Shown here in pieces: positions 7,839 through 16,195 of a stretch of DNA of 21,614 nucleotides; position 1 is the first letter of the stretch; every line of letters begins with the position of its first letter. The notes under the pieces are model-generated. The model saw nothing but the letters and a program-made list of their open reading frames with translations, searched no databases and had not been told where the DNA came from. Source of the DNA: JAQGMO01 sp050954505 (lineage in GTDB: Bacteria > Pseudomonadota > Gammaproteobacteria > Burkholderiales > Burkholderiaceae_D). The stretch is taken from assembly GCA_050954505.1 (NCBI GenBank), contig JBPBPY010000157.1, forward strand, positions 1 through 21,614. Reading direction: 5' to 3'. A program made the translations under genes and the position numbers.

Positions 7839-9095
7839 ATGAATCAAGGTTTGCTGCATGGCGTGCGGGTGATCGAAAGTTCTGCTTTCATTGCCGCCCC
7901 GCTTGCCGGACTGTCGCTGGCGCAGGCGGGCGCCGACGTCATCCGCATCGACCTGCCGGGCGGCGGCATCGATTTCAGGCGCATGCCGTTGTCACCGCAG
8001 GGACGCAGTTTGTACTGGACTGGCCTTAACAAGGGCAAGCGCTCGCTGGCCATCGATTTTCGCCAGCCGCAGGGAAAAGAGCTGGTGCAGGCGCTGGTCA
8101 CCTGCGCCGATGGCAGCCGCGATGGCAAACAAACCCGGGGCGGCATCTTGCTGACCAATATCGGCAAGCCATGGCTGGCCCATGCGCTGCTGGCCAGACA
8201 ACGCCCCGACCTGATTTCCTGCACCATCGAGGGTAACCCAGATGGCAGCACTGCCGTCGACTACACCGTCAATTGCGCAACCGGGTTTCCCTACCTGACG
8301 GGCACTGCCGGCGCCGGCACGCCTGTCAACCACGTGTTGCCGGCCTGGGACATGGCTTGCGCCTTTCACGCCTCCTTCAGTCTGACCGCTGCGCTGCTGC
8401 GCCGCAGTGCCGGCGGTCCTGGCGCCGAACTGCGGCTGGCGCTGTCCGATGTGGCCTTTGCCATGCTGTCCCATCTTGGCCTGTCCACCGAAGCCGAAAT
8501 ACTGCAGCAGGAGCGCGCCCCGATCGGCAATTACCTGTATGGCGCCTTCGGGCTGGACTTTGCCACGGCCGACGGACACCGGATCTACCTGGCGGGTGTC
8601 TCATTGAACCAGTGGAAGGCCCTGGTGCGGGCCTGCGACATGGTCGCGGCCATGGCGCTGCTGGCTGACAGACTGGGCCTGGATTTCGATGAGGAAGCGC
8701 AGCGCTTTGCCGCGCGTGAAGCCATTGCCGGGCTGCTGGCACCGTGGATCGGTGCCCACACCCTGGCGCAACTGGAGCAGGTCTTCACCTTGCATGGCGC
8801 CTGCTGGGGACAGTACCGCACGGTGCGCCAGGCAGTCCAGGAAGATGTGCGCCTGTCGAGCGCCAATCCGATGTTTTCCAGCATCGACACCGCCGGTGTT
8901 GGCCGCCATCTGGCAGCCGGCGCGCCGGTGCGCCTGATGGGCGAACAGCGCCAGGCAACCCTGCCAGCGCCGCGGCTGGGCGCCGATACCGACGCCGTGC
9001 TGCAGGATGTGCTGGGACTTGATGGTGGAACGCTTGGGCGCCTGCACGATGGCGGCATCATCGCCGGGCCCGATCATGCGTCGCCGTGGGCGTAA
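7839..9095 (+). CDS. mct: 2-methylfumaryl-CoA isomerase (mesaconyl-CoA C1-C4 CoA transferase)
   Basis: This is a 418-residue CaiB/BaiF-family protein that I recognise as Mct of the 3-hydroxypropionate bicycle. Mct moves CoA within mesaconyl-CoA from C1 to C4 instead of between two molecules. Stretches that I recall as shared with the Chloroflexus protein include SAFIAAPLAG near residue 15, TGLNKGKRSLAID near 61-73, DYTVN at 141-145, NHVLPAWD at 164-171 and GNYLYGAFG at 230-238. The C-terminal LHDGGIIAGPD also matches. Asp171 in LPAWD is the expected nucleophile. It differs clearly from the other class III CoA-transferase in this window. I chose the ATG at 7839 because GGAGGG lies just upstream and the family starts with LHGxRVxE; the upstream 43-codon extension is not family-like. 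The mch gene follows 93 bases later. Identification is from memory of the family, not a search. Confidence 0.85.
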   Translation: MNQGLLHGVRVIESSAFIAAPLAGLSLAQAGADVIRIDLPGGGIDFRRMPLSPQGRSLYWTGLNKGKRSLAIDFRQPQGKELVQALVTCADGSRDGKQTRGGILLTNIGKPWLAHALLARQRPDLISCTIEGNPDGSTAVDYTVNCATGFPYLTGTAGAGTPVNHVLPAWDMACAFHASFSLTAALLRRSAGGPGAELRLALSDVAFAMLSHLGLSTEAEILQQERAPIGNYLYGAFGLDFATADGHRIYLAGVSLNQWKALVRACDMVAAMALLADRLGLDFDEEAQRFAAREAIAGLLAPWIGAHTLAQLEQVFTLHGACWGQYRTVRQAVQEDVRLSSANPMFSSIDTAGVGRHLAAGAPVRLMGEQRQATLPAPRLGADTDAVLQDVLGLDGGTLGRLHDGGIIAGPDHASPWA

Positions 9096-9102
9096 TGGCC
9101 AA

Positions 9103-9123
9103 CTGCCAGCTGCCAGCTGCCAG
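9103..9123. repeat. Three tandem copies of CTGCCAG
   Basis: A 7-bp unit is repeated three times without interruption in the 93-base spacer between mct and mch. It lies just after the mct stop codon and well before the mch ribosome binding site, so no reading frame is affected. No function is evident. Such short arrays can vary in copy number by slippage. Confidence 0.8.
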
Positions 9124-9188
9124 CGGACTGCGCGCAGGCATGGCGCTGAAATGATCGCCTTGAGTCGACCACCGGGAAAGAGCCTGCC

Positions 9189-10277
9189 ATGCCCGTAAAC
9201 AGCGAACGCCCAGGAAATTTCTTCGAGGATTTCCAGCTCGGCCAGGTCATCCGCCACGCTACGCCGCGCACCATGACAGAGGGCGACGCTTCGCTGTATG
9301 TCGCACTCACCGGAGCACGCCAGGCCCTGCATTCGTCCACCACGGCGGCGGCATTGCTGGGTTATCCCGCGCGCCCGCTGGATGACCTGCTGGTCTTCAA
9401 CATGGCCTTCGGCAAGACGGTGCCGGACATTTCACTCAATGCCATCGCCAATCTCGGCTATGCCGAAGTGCGCTTCCTTGCCCCGGTCTACGCCGGCAAT
9501 ACCTTGCACTGCGAAAGCGTGATCCTGGGTCTGAAGGAAAATTCCAGCCGCAAGAGTGGGGTGGTGTATGTGCGCTCGAGCTGCTACGACGAGCAGGAAC
9601 GCATTGTGCTGACATGGGTACGCTGGGTGATGATCAACAAGCGCGATCCCGCCTGGCCTGCGCCCGAGCCGCTGGTGCCGGCCCTGGGCGACATGGTAAC
9701 GCCCGGTGCACAGTGCTGCCATGCCGGTGTGGTCTCGCGCGACGCGCTCGATGAATGGTGCGAAGCCACCGGGTCGGTCTCGACGTGGGAAGATTTTTCC
9801 GCCGGCCAGCGCATCGACCATGCGGCCGGCATGACCATCGAGGAGGCCGACCACATGTGTGCGACGCGCCTGTACCAGAACAACGCCAGGGTGCATTTCG
9901 ATGCGCACTTCATGCGCCAGTCTGCGGCCGGCCGCCGGCTGGTGTACGGCGGCCATGTCATCTCGGTGTGCCGTGCGCTGGCCTACGACGGACTGGAAAA
10001 TGCCATCTGCCTGCTGGCCATCAATGCCGGCGCGCATGTGGCACCGACATTTGCCGGCGACACCCTGTACGCATTCACGCAAGTCATCCAGAAGTGGAAG
10101 CTGCCGGGCCGTGCCGACATGGGCGCCGTGCGCCTGCGGCTGGTCGGCATCAAGAATGCCATGCCGGGCGAAATCGGCGCGCGCCATGTCGGTGCTGCCA
10201 GCATGGCTACCTACCACCCGAATGTCGTGCTGGACCTCGACTGTACAGTGCTGATGCCGCGCCGCGCCGGTGTCTGA
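9189..10277 (+). CDS. mch: Mesaconyl-C1-CoA hydratase (beta-methylmalyl-CoA dehydratase)
   Basis: This 362-residue double hot-dog (MaoC-type) protein matches my memory of Mch, the mesaconyl-CoA hydratase of the ethylmalonyl-CoA pathway and of the 3-hydroxypropionate bicycle. The N-terminal half carries GNFFEDFQLGQ near residue 9, HATPRTMTEGDASLY, the PLDDLLVFNMAFGKTVPDIS stretch, then NLGYAEVRFLAPVY and LKENSSRKSGVVYVRS. The C-terminal half repeats the fold with WEDFSAGQRIDHA and the hydratase motif region QNNARVHFD...RLVYGGH. The enzyme interconverts (2R,3S)-beta-methylmalyl-CoA and mesaconyl-C1-CoA. The ATG at 9189 is preceded by a GGGAAAGAG stretch. It forms an operon with mct and ends facing the hydratase-like gene on the other strand. 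Confidence 0.88.
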   Translation: MPVNSERPGNFFEDFQLGQVIRHATPRTMTEGDASLYVALTGARQALHSSTTAAALLGYPARPLDDLLVFNMAFGKTVPDISLNAIANLGYAEVRFLAPVYAGNTLHCESVILGLKENSSRKSGVVYVRSSCYDEQERIVLTWVRWVMINKRDPAWPAPEPLVPALGDMVTPGAQCCHAGVVSRDALDEWCEATGSVSTWEDFSAGQRIDHAAGMTIEEADHMCATRLYQNNARVHFDAHFMRQSAAGRRLVYGGHVISVCRALAYDGLENAICLLAINAGAHVAPTFAGDTLYAFTQVIQKWKLPGRADMGAVRLRLVGIKNAMPGEIGARHVGAASMATYHPNVVLDLDCTVLMPRRAGV

Positions 10278-10431
10278 GGCGCCGGGCACGTGCCGAGGGC
10301 AGGGCAGCCCGGCGGTAGGTGGAACGGTCCAGGCGTTGGCCGGCCGGCGCGGCGCGAGCCGGGCGCATTGCAAGCCGCGGGGCGGTGCCGCACGCATCGT
10401 GCCTGTCCATGAAACCACGGCAATCCGGCAC
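10278..10431. other. Convergent spacer between mch and the MhpD-like gene
   Basis: This 154-base spacer separates two genes that end towards each other. It is very GC-rich and contains a short perfect hairpin (GCACG-CAT-CGTGC, 10390-10402). There is no T-run after the hairpin on either strand, so I do not call a rho-independent terminator. Confidence 0.4.
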
Positions 10432-11229
10432 TCAGAAAAACGCCACCTCGACGACGCCGAGCATGCCGAAATCGACCACCATCCGGTCGCCCTGCGCAAC
10501 ATCCATCGGCCCCACGCAGGCGCCGGTGGTGACCAGGTCGCCGGCACGCAGCTGTTCACCCTGGGCGTTGAGTTCATTGGCAAGCCAGGTCAGGGCTACG
10601 CGCGGGTCACCCAGCACATTGCGCCCGCTGCCGCGTCCGGCTTCGACGCCATTGCGCTGCGCGACCACCTCGTGGATTGCCAAGTCGAGTCCGCGCCACT
10701 GTTCGGGGGCCGCCGGCGCAGTGGCCAGCCAGGCGCTGCAGGCGCCGTCGGCCACCAGCTGTGCGGCGCCGACCTTGGAAAAGTCCCGGTAGCGGGAGTC
10801 GGGAATTTCCACCGCTGGATGCAGAGCGCTGACCGCTGCCATGACGTCCTCGACCAGATAGGGCGTGCTGCGCGCCGGCAGGTCGCGGGCCATGCGAAAG
10901 GCAAACTCGGCCTCGGCGCAGCGCATCACATTCTGCGCCAGCGGAAAGGCCAAGCCGCTGCCGACGACCTGCTCGGACAACAGCCGGGCGGCAATCGGCC
11001 CATCGACACCGATGTGGCGCTGGCCGGCGGCGCTGGTGGCGGCAATTTTCCAGCCGGCCAGCGGCCGGCCGGCCCGGCTGGCGACAATGGCTTGCACCGC
11101 ATAACCCTGCGCCAGCGAGGTGGGCCGGCAATCGGCCGGCAAGCCGTCGATGCGCACGTCTGTCAGCGCGGCGGTAATCAGCGCCGTGGCTGCCTGTTGC
11201 GCTGCGCTGGCACCGGATTCGTTGTTCAT
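10432..11229 (-). CDS. MhpD/FAH-superfamily hydratase or decarboxylase (2-oxopent-4-enoate hydratase-like)
   Basis: This is a 265-residue member of the 2-hydroxypenta-2,4-dienoate hydratase group (MhpD, BphH, DmpE, HpcG). The group adds water to, or decarboxylates, 2-oxo-enoic acids in meta-cleavage pathways. The metal-binding pattern is complete: Glu106 and Glu108 in CAEAEFAF and Glu141 in HPAVEIPDSR. Lys61 in GWKIAATS and the later GNVLGDP-like segment and GDLVTTGACVGP are also present. The start ATG overlaps the stop of the NIPSNAP gene as ATGA, pointing to translational coupling. It is the last gene of the long liv operon. No ring-cleavage dioxygenase is nearby, so its substrate may not be aromatic-derived. 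Hydratase versus decarboxylase cannot be separated by eye. Confidence 0.9.
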   Translation of the reverse strand: MNNESGASAAQQAATALITAALTDVRIDGLPADCRPTSLAQGYAVQAIVASRAGRPLAGWKIAATSAAGQRHIGVDGPIAARLLSEQVVGSGLAFPLAQNVMRCAEAEFAFRMARDLPARSTPYLVEDVMAAVSALHPAVEIPDSRYRDFSKVGAAQLVADGACSAWLATAPAAPEQWRGLDLAIHEVVAQRNGVEAGRGSGRNVLGDPRVALTWLANELNAQGEQLRAGDLVTTGACVGPMDVAQGDRMVVDFGMLGVVEVAFF

Positions 11230-11627
11230 GCCGGCACCTGTTCGGCAGGGCTGGAACCGTGACGCGAAAGCAAGGCGGCGCGCTGCTGGCGGCTGAAGTC
11301 GACCAGCGTTTGCAGGCGTTCGGCAAAAAAGGGCGCCGGTACCAGCATGCGCGACTCTTGCTGGAGGATCAGCGGCATGAGTTTTTTCAGATAGGCCTGC
11401 CAGTCCGGGTCGGCCACCATGGTTGCGCGCATTGCCACGCGCTCATTGATATCGTTGAATGCCCACTGGTGCACGATCAGGTTCAGCGTGCCGATATCGG
11501 AAGAGTAATAGCCGACCATGGCCGGCAAATGGCGCGCCTGGATGGCCATGCCTTCGGTTTCATACAGTTTCAGGAATTCCGGTGCCTTGCCCGGCACCAC
11601 GGTATAGATGCGTTCTTCGACAAACAT
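11226..11627 (-). CDS. NIPSNAP-family protein
   Basis: This is a 133-residue protein with the pattern of a NIPSNAP dimeric alpha-beta barrel. It starts with VEERIYTVVPGKAPEFLKLY and continues with a central HxWAFNDINERVAMRATM-like stretch. DPDWQAYLKKLMPLI and the phrase ESRMLVPAPF follow. No catalytic residue is known for the family; small members often sit in catabolic operons. The ATG at 11627 has an AAGGAG ribosome binding site eight bases upstream. It lies 23 bases after the SDR gene and overlaps the hydratase start by four bases. Its role is unknown. Confidence 0.88.
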   Translation of the reverse strand: MFVEERIYTVVPGKAPEFLKLYETEGMAIQARHLPAMVGYYSSDIGTLNLIVHQWAFNDINERVAMRATMVADPDWQAYLKKLMPLILQQESRMLVPAPFFAERLQTLVDFSRQQRAALLSRHGSSPAEQVPA

Positions 11628-11650
11628 GGCCTGTTCTCCTTGGTTGATGT

Positions 11651-12442
11651 TCATTGTGCCGTCCAGCCGCCATCGACCAGCAGACCGGCGCCGGTGACCA
11701 TGCCCGAAGCCGGGGAAGCGAGGTACACCGCCGCTGCGGCGATGTCGTCCACCGTGCCCATGCGGCCCATGGGAATGCGTGAGACCAGCGTGCTGTACTT
11801 TTCCGGTGTGTTGACGACCCTGCGCACCAGTGGCGTATCGATGAAGGTCGGCCCGATGCTGTTGACGCGGATTCCTGTGGCGGCCAGTTCGATTGCCATC
11901 GCACGCGTCAAGCCAACCACCGCATGCTTGGTCATGCAGTAGACGGTGCGCGATTCGGAGCCGATATGCCCCATCTGCGAGGCGATGTTGATGATCGATG
12001 CGCCACGCGCCAGCCGCTGCGGATGCTGCTTCATCTTCGTCACTGCAGCCTGGGCGACGACAAAATAGGCGCGCGTATTGAGGTCGAGCAGGTAGTCCAG
12101 GTGCTCGTCGGTAACCTCCTCGATCGGCTCGGGAATATTCGAGCCGGCGTTGTTGACCAGGATGTCGAGTTCCTCGAGTTCCGCGATGACGGCGCGTATC
12201 GCCGCGCTTCGCGTAACGTCGCAGGTTCGCACCACTGCCTGGCCTCCTTTTTCGATGATGCGCGCGGCCACTGCGTCGAGCTCGCTGGTGGTGCGCGCCA
12301 CCAGCACGACCCTGGCGCCTTGCTCGGCCAGGGCCTCGGCCATGGCTTGCCCCAGACCCTTGCTGGCGCCGGTCACCAGGGCAGTGCGGCCATCGAGCCG
12401 AAAGCGCTGGGCAATGCCGGAATTGGTAGCGGATGCTGTCAT
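11651..12442 (-). CDS. SDR-family oxidoreductase
   Basis: This is a 263-residue classical short-chain dehydrogenase. The cofactor motif TGASKGLG is at residues 24-31, NNAG at 97-100, the catalytic Ser at 155, and the pair Tyr168/Lys172 in YCMTK. The common C-terminal motif VTGAGLLVDGGW is present. It resembles gluconate 5-dehydrogenase or 3-oxoacyl-reductase type members, but the substrate is unknown. I chose the ATG at 12442 because GGAG lies nine bases upstream; the ATG at 12457 lacks a ribosome binding site. It lies 148 bases after livF on the same strand and just before the NIPSNAP gene. Confidence 0.92.
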   Translation of the reverse strand: MTASATNSGIAQRFRLDGRTALVTGASKGLGQAMAEALAEQGARVVLVARTTSELDAVAARIIEKGGQAVVRTCDVTRSAAIRAVIAELEELDILVNNAGSNIPEPIEEVTDEHLDYLLDLNTRAYFVVAQAAVTKMKQHPQRLARGASIINIASQMGHIGSESRTVYCMTKHAVVGLTRAMAIELAATGIRVNSIGPTFIDTPLVRRVVNTPEKYSTLVSRIPMGRMGTVDDIAAAAVYLASPASGMVTGAGLLVDGGWTAQ

Positions 12443-12503
12443 CGTCTCTGTCTCCATGGTGATGGTTGACTGCCTGCGTGTGTTCCGTGCCGACAGCTGC
12501 CGG

Positions 12504-12521
12504 GCCGATCGGCGCATCGGC
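12504..12521. repeat. Stem-loop between livF and the SDR gene
   Basis: A perfect 6-bp inverted repeat (GCCGAT, six-base loop, ATCGGC) lies in the 148-base spacer between the livF stop and the SDR start. It has no T-run, so it is not an obvious terminator. It could be an RNA processing or attenuation element separating the transporter part from the enzyme part of the operon. Confidence 0.45.
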
Positions 12522-12590
12522 GCGATCCATCCTGGCGCTGCTTCATGCTGCTGCGTTCCATTGCATTCCGCTGTGTGCCTTTCCGTTCAA

Positions 12591-13302
12591 CTACATGCCC
12601 AGGAACGCTTTCTTGATATTGTCATCGTTGAGCAAGTCCTTGCCGGAACCTTCCATGACGATGTGGCCGTTTTCCAGCACATACGAGCGGTCGACGATCT
12701 GCAAGGTCTTGCGCACGTTTTGCTCCACCATCAGGATACTGATGCCGCGTTCGTTCAAGCTGCGGATCAGGGCAAACAGTTCGCCCACCAGCAAGGGCGA
12801 AAGTCCCAGCGATGGCTCGTCGAACATCAGCAGCTTGGGCTTGCTTTGCAGGGCGCGGCCGATGGCGACCATTTGCTGCTCGCCACCCGAAAGGGTCTTG
12901 GCAATCTGGTTGGTTGCGCCGCTCGCGCAGGCGCGGCAGCAGCGTATAGGCCTCTTCCAGGCTTCCCTTGCGCACGCGGCGCGCCGCCGCATGGGTCGAT
13001 CCCAGCAGCAGGTTTTCTTCCACCGTCATCAGGGGAAACAGGCGCCGCCCCTCCGGCACCTGGACGATACCAAGCGGAACACGCTCGTGGGCAGCCACGC
13101 CCAGCACCGAACGGTCTTCGAAGCTGATGCTGCCGGTGGTAAGCTTGAGCAGGCCCGACATGGCATTGATGAAAGTGGTCTTGCCGGCGCCATTGGAGCC
13201 GAGAATGCTGACCATTTCCCCCTGTCTGACATGCAGGCTGACGCCAGCCAGAGCCTGCATGCCATCGTAATGCACCCCGAGATCCTGCACCTCAAGCAGC
13301 AT
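12591..13302 (-). pseudogene. livF: Branched-chain amino-acid-type ABC transporter ATPase LivF, frameshifted
   Basis: The two halves are in different frames. The N-terminal part carries Walker A GSNGAGKTT at residues 35-43 and runs through LLPRLRERR. The C-terminal part carries the signature LSGGEQQM, Walker B LLMFDEPSLGL and the switch region MVEQN. The shift lies at 12908-12915, where a 4-base unit occurs twice in tandem. Removing one copy gives a 708-base frame, that is 235 residues, the normal LivF length. As written, the ATPase would lose its signature motif and Walker B. I chose the ATG at 13302, six bases after GGGAG; ATG 13308 abuts it. It overlaps the livG end by about 11 bases. LivF is one of two ATP-binding subunits. 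Either a real lesion or a sequencing or assembly error is possible. Confidence 0.88.
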
Positions 13303-14089
13303 GGTCATCTCCCAGGTAGGCCGAGATGACTTTCGGATGGCTGATCACTTCGGCAGGCGTTCCCTCGGCGATTTTTTCGCCGTAGTTAATCACCAGCACA
13401 TGCTCGCACAGCGCCATGACCTCACGCATCACGTGTTCGATCATGACGATGGTCACGCCCCGGTCGCGGATTGTCTTCACCAGCGTGATGGCTTCTTCCA
13501 CTTCGCTGGGCGTCAGCCCGGCAAGAATCTCGTCAAGCAGCAGCAGTTTCGGCCGGGTGGCAAGGGCCTTGGCCAACTCCAGCCGCTTGCGGTCGACAAT
13601 CGAGAGATTCTTGGCAATCTGGCCGATGCGCCGTCCAAGACCGAGTTCATGAACGATCTTTTCGGCATTCTCGATGGCCTCCACGCGGTTGCCGGTGCGG
13701 GCAAAGGCGCCGACCACGACATTGTCGAGCACGGTGCGCGAAGGGAAAGGCTTGACGATCTGGAAGGTCCGGCCGATGCCGAGCATGCACAGCGCGTGCG
13801 GCGGCTTGGCGGTGATATCGGCGCCTTCGAACATGATGCGGCCGCTGTCGGGGGGAATGTAGCCGGAAATTTCATTGAACAGCGTCGATTTGCCGGCGCC
13901 ATTCGGTCCGATGATGCCAAAGATCTGTCCATGCTGTACCGACAGCGAAATATCTTTCGTCACCACCAGCCCGCCAAAGCGTTTGTTGAGGCCCTCCAGG
14001 CGCAGCAGCGGCTCGGTTGCCTGCTCGCGCGGCGTGCCGGCGACGTTGGCGCCGGCGTGGGCATGCAGATCGATCGTGGCGGCGCTCAT
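13292..14089 (-). CDS. livG: Branched-chain amino-acid-type ABC transporter ATPase LivG
   Basis: This is a 265-residue cytoplasmic ATP-binding subunit. Walker A GPNGAGKST is at about residues 61-69, the Q-loop at GRTFQ (about 106-110), Walker B LLLLDE at 182-187, and the switch His219 in MIEHV. The signature reads NLSIVDRKRLELAKAL instead of LSGGQ. Departures of this kind are usual in the LivG branch, so I do not treat it as defective. The first 25 residues are a hydrophilic extension before the ABC fold. The start overlaps the livM stop as ATGA. Unlike its partner LivF it is intact. Confidence 0.95.
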   Translation of the reverse strand: MSAATIDLHAHAGANVAGTPREQATEPLLRLEGLNKRFGGLVVTKDISLSVQHGQIFGIIGPNGAGKSTLFNEISGYIPPDSGRIMFEGADITAKPPHALCMLGIGRTFQIVKPFPSRTVLDNVVVGAFARTGNRVEAIENAEKIVHELGLGRRIGQIAKNLSIVDRKRLELAKALATRPKLLLLDEILAGLTPSEVEEAITLVKTIRDRGVTIVMIEHVMREVMALCEHVLVINYGEKIAEGTPAEVISHPKVISAYLGDDHAA

Positions 14090-15174
14090 TTCCCGGCTCC
14101 CGCCGTCGGTGCGCCACCGATGGTGCCGGCATGCGGCCCCGCTGCATTGGGCCGGCTCTCGCTGCCCTGTTCATGCGGTGCAGGCAAGCGCTGCTTGCTG
14201 CTGCCGTCGCCATAACCCAGCAGGCGCATGATCGGGTGGATGATGCCCTGGCCCGGTGGCATGTACATGATGACCGCAACCACCGCCAGGCCATAGATGA
14301 TCAGATGCAGCCCGGCGCTGGAACTGCCCAGGTAGATCTGGGTCACCGTCGCCAGCGTGGTCAGCACGATCGATCCGACCAGCGGGCCGAACACCGTGCC
14401 CAGGCCGCCAACGACGGCCAGGAACACCATTTGCACCGACAGGTCCAGTCCGGCAATGGTGGCCGGTTCGGCATAGCGGATCAGCTGGACGAAAAACGTG
14501 CCGCCGATGGCGGTAAAGAATGCCGACAGGCCGGCGGCGATCAGCTTGGTTTTTTGGGTATTGATGCCCAGTGCCTTGGCTGCATCTTCATCTTCCTTGA
14601 TGGCGGTGAGGTAGTAGCCGAGCTTGGAGCGGTTGATGTACCAGCACACGACCAGCACCAGCACCAGCAAGGCAAGAATGATGTAGTAGTAGGGCACTTT
14701 GCTGAGGAACTGGAAATCCCGGAAGCCGGCATCGGCAATCGGCGTGATGCGCAGGCCTTCGGCGCCGCCCAGCTCGATGCCGCCAATGCTGCTGACGGTT
14801 TGCAGCAGCATCGACAGCGCTTCGGCAAAGGCGATCGTGGCCAGCGAATAATAAGCACCCTTGAGGCGGAAACTGGGAATGCCGATCATCACGGCCACGA
14901 ATGCGGCCGCCAGGGCGCCGACCAGCATGCCCAGCCACGGTGACAAACCCCAGTGCAGGGCCAGCAGGGTCGAGACATAGCCGCCCACGGCCATGAAGGC
15001 CGAGTGCCCCAGCGAGAGCTGGCCGGCAAAGCCGCCGACGATGTTCCAGCTGGTCGACAGATAGGCATACAGCAGGATCATCACCACGCTGTGGAGAACG
15101 AAGGCATTGTCGATGACCATTGGCAGCAACAGCGCCAGGATCAGGATGACCGCAAGGGGAAGGGCTTTTTTCAT
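14086..15174 (-). CDS. livM: Branched-chain amino-acid-type ABC transporter permease LivM
   Basis: This is a 362-residue inner-membrane permease with many hydrophobic segments. It carries the LivM hallmarks WNIVGGFAGQLSLGHSAFMA near residues 43-62 and GVPSFRLKG-like IGIPSFRLKGAYYSLATIAF. The conserved EDEDAAKALGIN loop and GGLGTVFGPLVGS near the end are also present. The last 45 or so residues (after MRLLGYGD) are a hydrophilic tail rich in Gly, Ala and Pro that goes beyond the usual length. The ATG at 15174 lies nine bases after the livH stop, with only a weak ribosome binding site, which suggests coupling to livH. It forms the channel together with LivH. Confidence 0.95.
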   Translation of the reverse strand: MKKALPLAVILILALLLPMVIDNAFVLHSVVMILLYAYLSTSWNIVGGFAGQLSLGHSAFMAVGGYVSTLLALHWGLSPWLGMLVGALAAAFVAVMIGIPSFRLKGAYYSLATIAFAEALSMLLQTVSSIGGIELGGAEGLRITPIADAGFRDFQFLSKVPYYYIILALLVLVLVVCWYINRSKLGYYLTAIKEDEDAAKALGINTQKTKLIAAGLSAFFTAIGGTFFVQLIRYAEPATIAGLDLSVQMVFLAVVGGLGTVFGPLVGSIVLTTLATVTQIYLGSSSAGLHLIIYGLAVVAVIMYMPPGQGIIHPIMRLLGYGDGSSKQRLPAPHEQGSESRPNAAGPHAGTIGGAPTAGAGK

Positions 15175-15183
15175 GGCATGGAC

Positions 15184-16059
15184 TCAATGGTCATGGCGTG
15201 AGCCAAACAGGCCTGAGGGCCGGATGAAGAGAAACAGCAGGAAGGCATACAGCACCACGACTGACGAAAGCGTGCTGGGTACCCACAGGGTGCACAGCGA
15301 CTCGACCACGCCGATCAGCAAGCCACCCAGCAGCGCGCCGGGTATGCTGCCCAGGCCACCGAGCAGCACCGTCAGGAAGGCCTTGATGCCGAAGATGCTG
15401 CCGATCGATGGATGCACGTTGTAGAACGGGATCAGCGCCACCCCGGCGGTTCCCAGCACCGCCAGCCCGATGCCGAAGGCGATGTTGAAGACGCGCGGCA
15501 CATTCACGCCCATCAGCAAGGCGGTATTGCGGCTCTGCCCAACCGCACGGATGATGCGTCCGAGTTCGGATTTGTGCAGGAACAGGTAGAACAGAATGGC
15601 CACCACGCTGGCCAGCAGGAATGCATACAGCTTGGGCATGGAAATGATGACACTGCCCAGTTCCAGGGTCTGGTTGGAAAACGTGGTGCTCACCGAATGG
15701 TAGTTGGGCCCGAAGACCGCCAGGAAGATATTTTCGATCAAGACCGAAAGGCCGAAGGTGAGCACCAGCGCGCCGATCGGTTCGCGCACGTCGGACTCCT
15801 TGTTCAGGACCCGCTGGATCAGCCCGGCATTGATCAGGTAGCCGATGCCGAACATGGCCGGCACCACCACGACGAGGGAGAGGTAGGGGTTCATGCCCAG
15901 TCTGTCGACCCACATGAAGGCAATGAACATCGAGACCATCAGCAAGGTGCCGTGGGCAAAGTTGATGACCCGCATGATGCCGAAGATCAGTGTCAGTCCG
16001 AGTGCAATGAGGCCGTAGATGGCGCCGATGAGTATGCCCTGAATCAGAAGTGATAGCAC
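15184..16059 (-). CDS. livH: Branched-chain amino-acid-type ABC transporter permease LivH
   Basis: This is a 291-residue inner-membrane permease. It begins with LIQGILIGAIYGLIALGLTL and IMRVINFAHG, both LivH hallmarks. The cytoplasmic loop IIRAVGQSRNTALLMGVN (the EAA-like ATPase contact) and LLGGLGSIPGALLGG follow. I chose a GTG start at 16059, seven bases after GAGG, because the first membrane segment begins directly after it; the ATG at 16128 would add 23 hydrophilic residues. It lies about 210 bases after the livK stop, with a large stem-loop in between. Confidence 0.94.
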   Translation of the reverse strand: MLSLLIQGILIGAIYGLIALGLTLIFGIMRVINFAHGTLLMVSMFIAFMWVDRLGMNPYLSLVVVVPAMFGIGYLINAGLIQRVLNKESDVREPIGALVLTFGLSVLIENIFLAVFGPNYHSVSTTFSNQTLELGSVIISMPKLYAFLLASVVAILFYLFLHKSELGRIIRAVGQSRNTALLMGVNVPRVFNIAFGIGLAVLGTAGVALIPFYNVHPSIGSIFGIKAFLTVLLGGLGSIPGALLGGLLIGVVESLCTLWVPSTLSSVVVLYAFLLFLFIRPSGLFGSRHDH

Positions 16060-16195
16060 GGAAGGACCTCGACGTGTAAATACGTTGGAACGCTCGGGCT
16101 GCAACGCTCCGGCCTGCGGCCCGGACACTGTGCATCAGGCCGATCCGGTGCTGCGGGCAAGCATGCGCAGCGGCTGGCCTCTACGCTTGTCCGCG

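Noticed and set aside
9103..9123. CTGCCAG triplicate as a CRISPR or iteron array
   Set aside because: There are only three 7-bp units without spacers, and no replication or Cas gene is nearby. It is a simple short tandem repeat.
10390..10402. Hairpin GCACG-CAT-CGTGC as a terminator between convergent genes
   Set aside because: The stem is only 5 bp and has no T-run on either side, so there is no support for rho-independent termination.
14062..14100. LivG signature NLSIVDRKRLELAKAL as evidence of a defective ATPase
   Set aside because: Departures from LSGGQ are common in the LivG branch of branched-chain transporters, and all other ABC motifs are present. The relevant residues are 162-177, encoded within 13292-14089.
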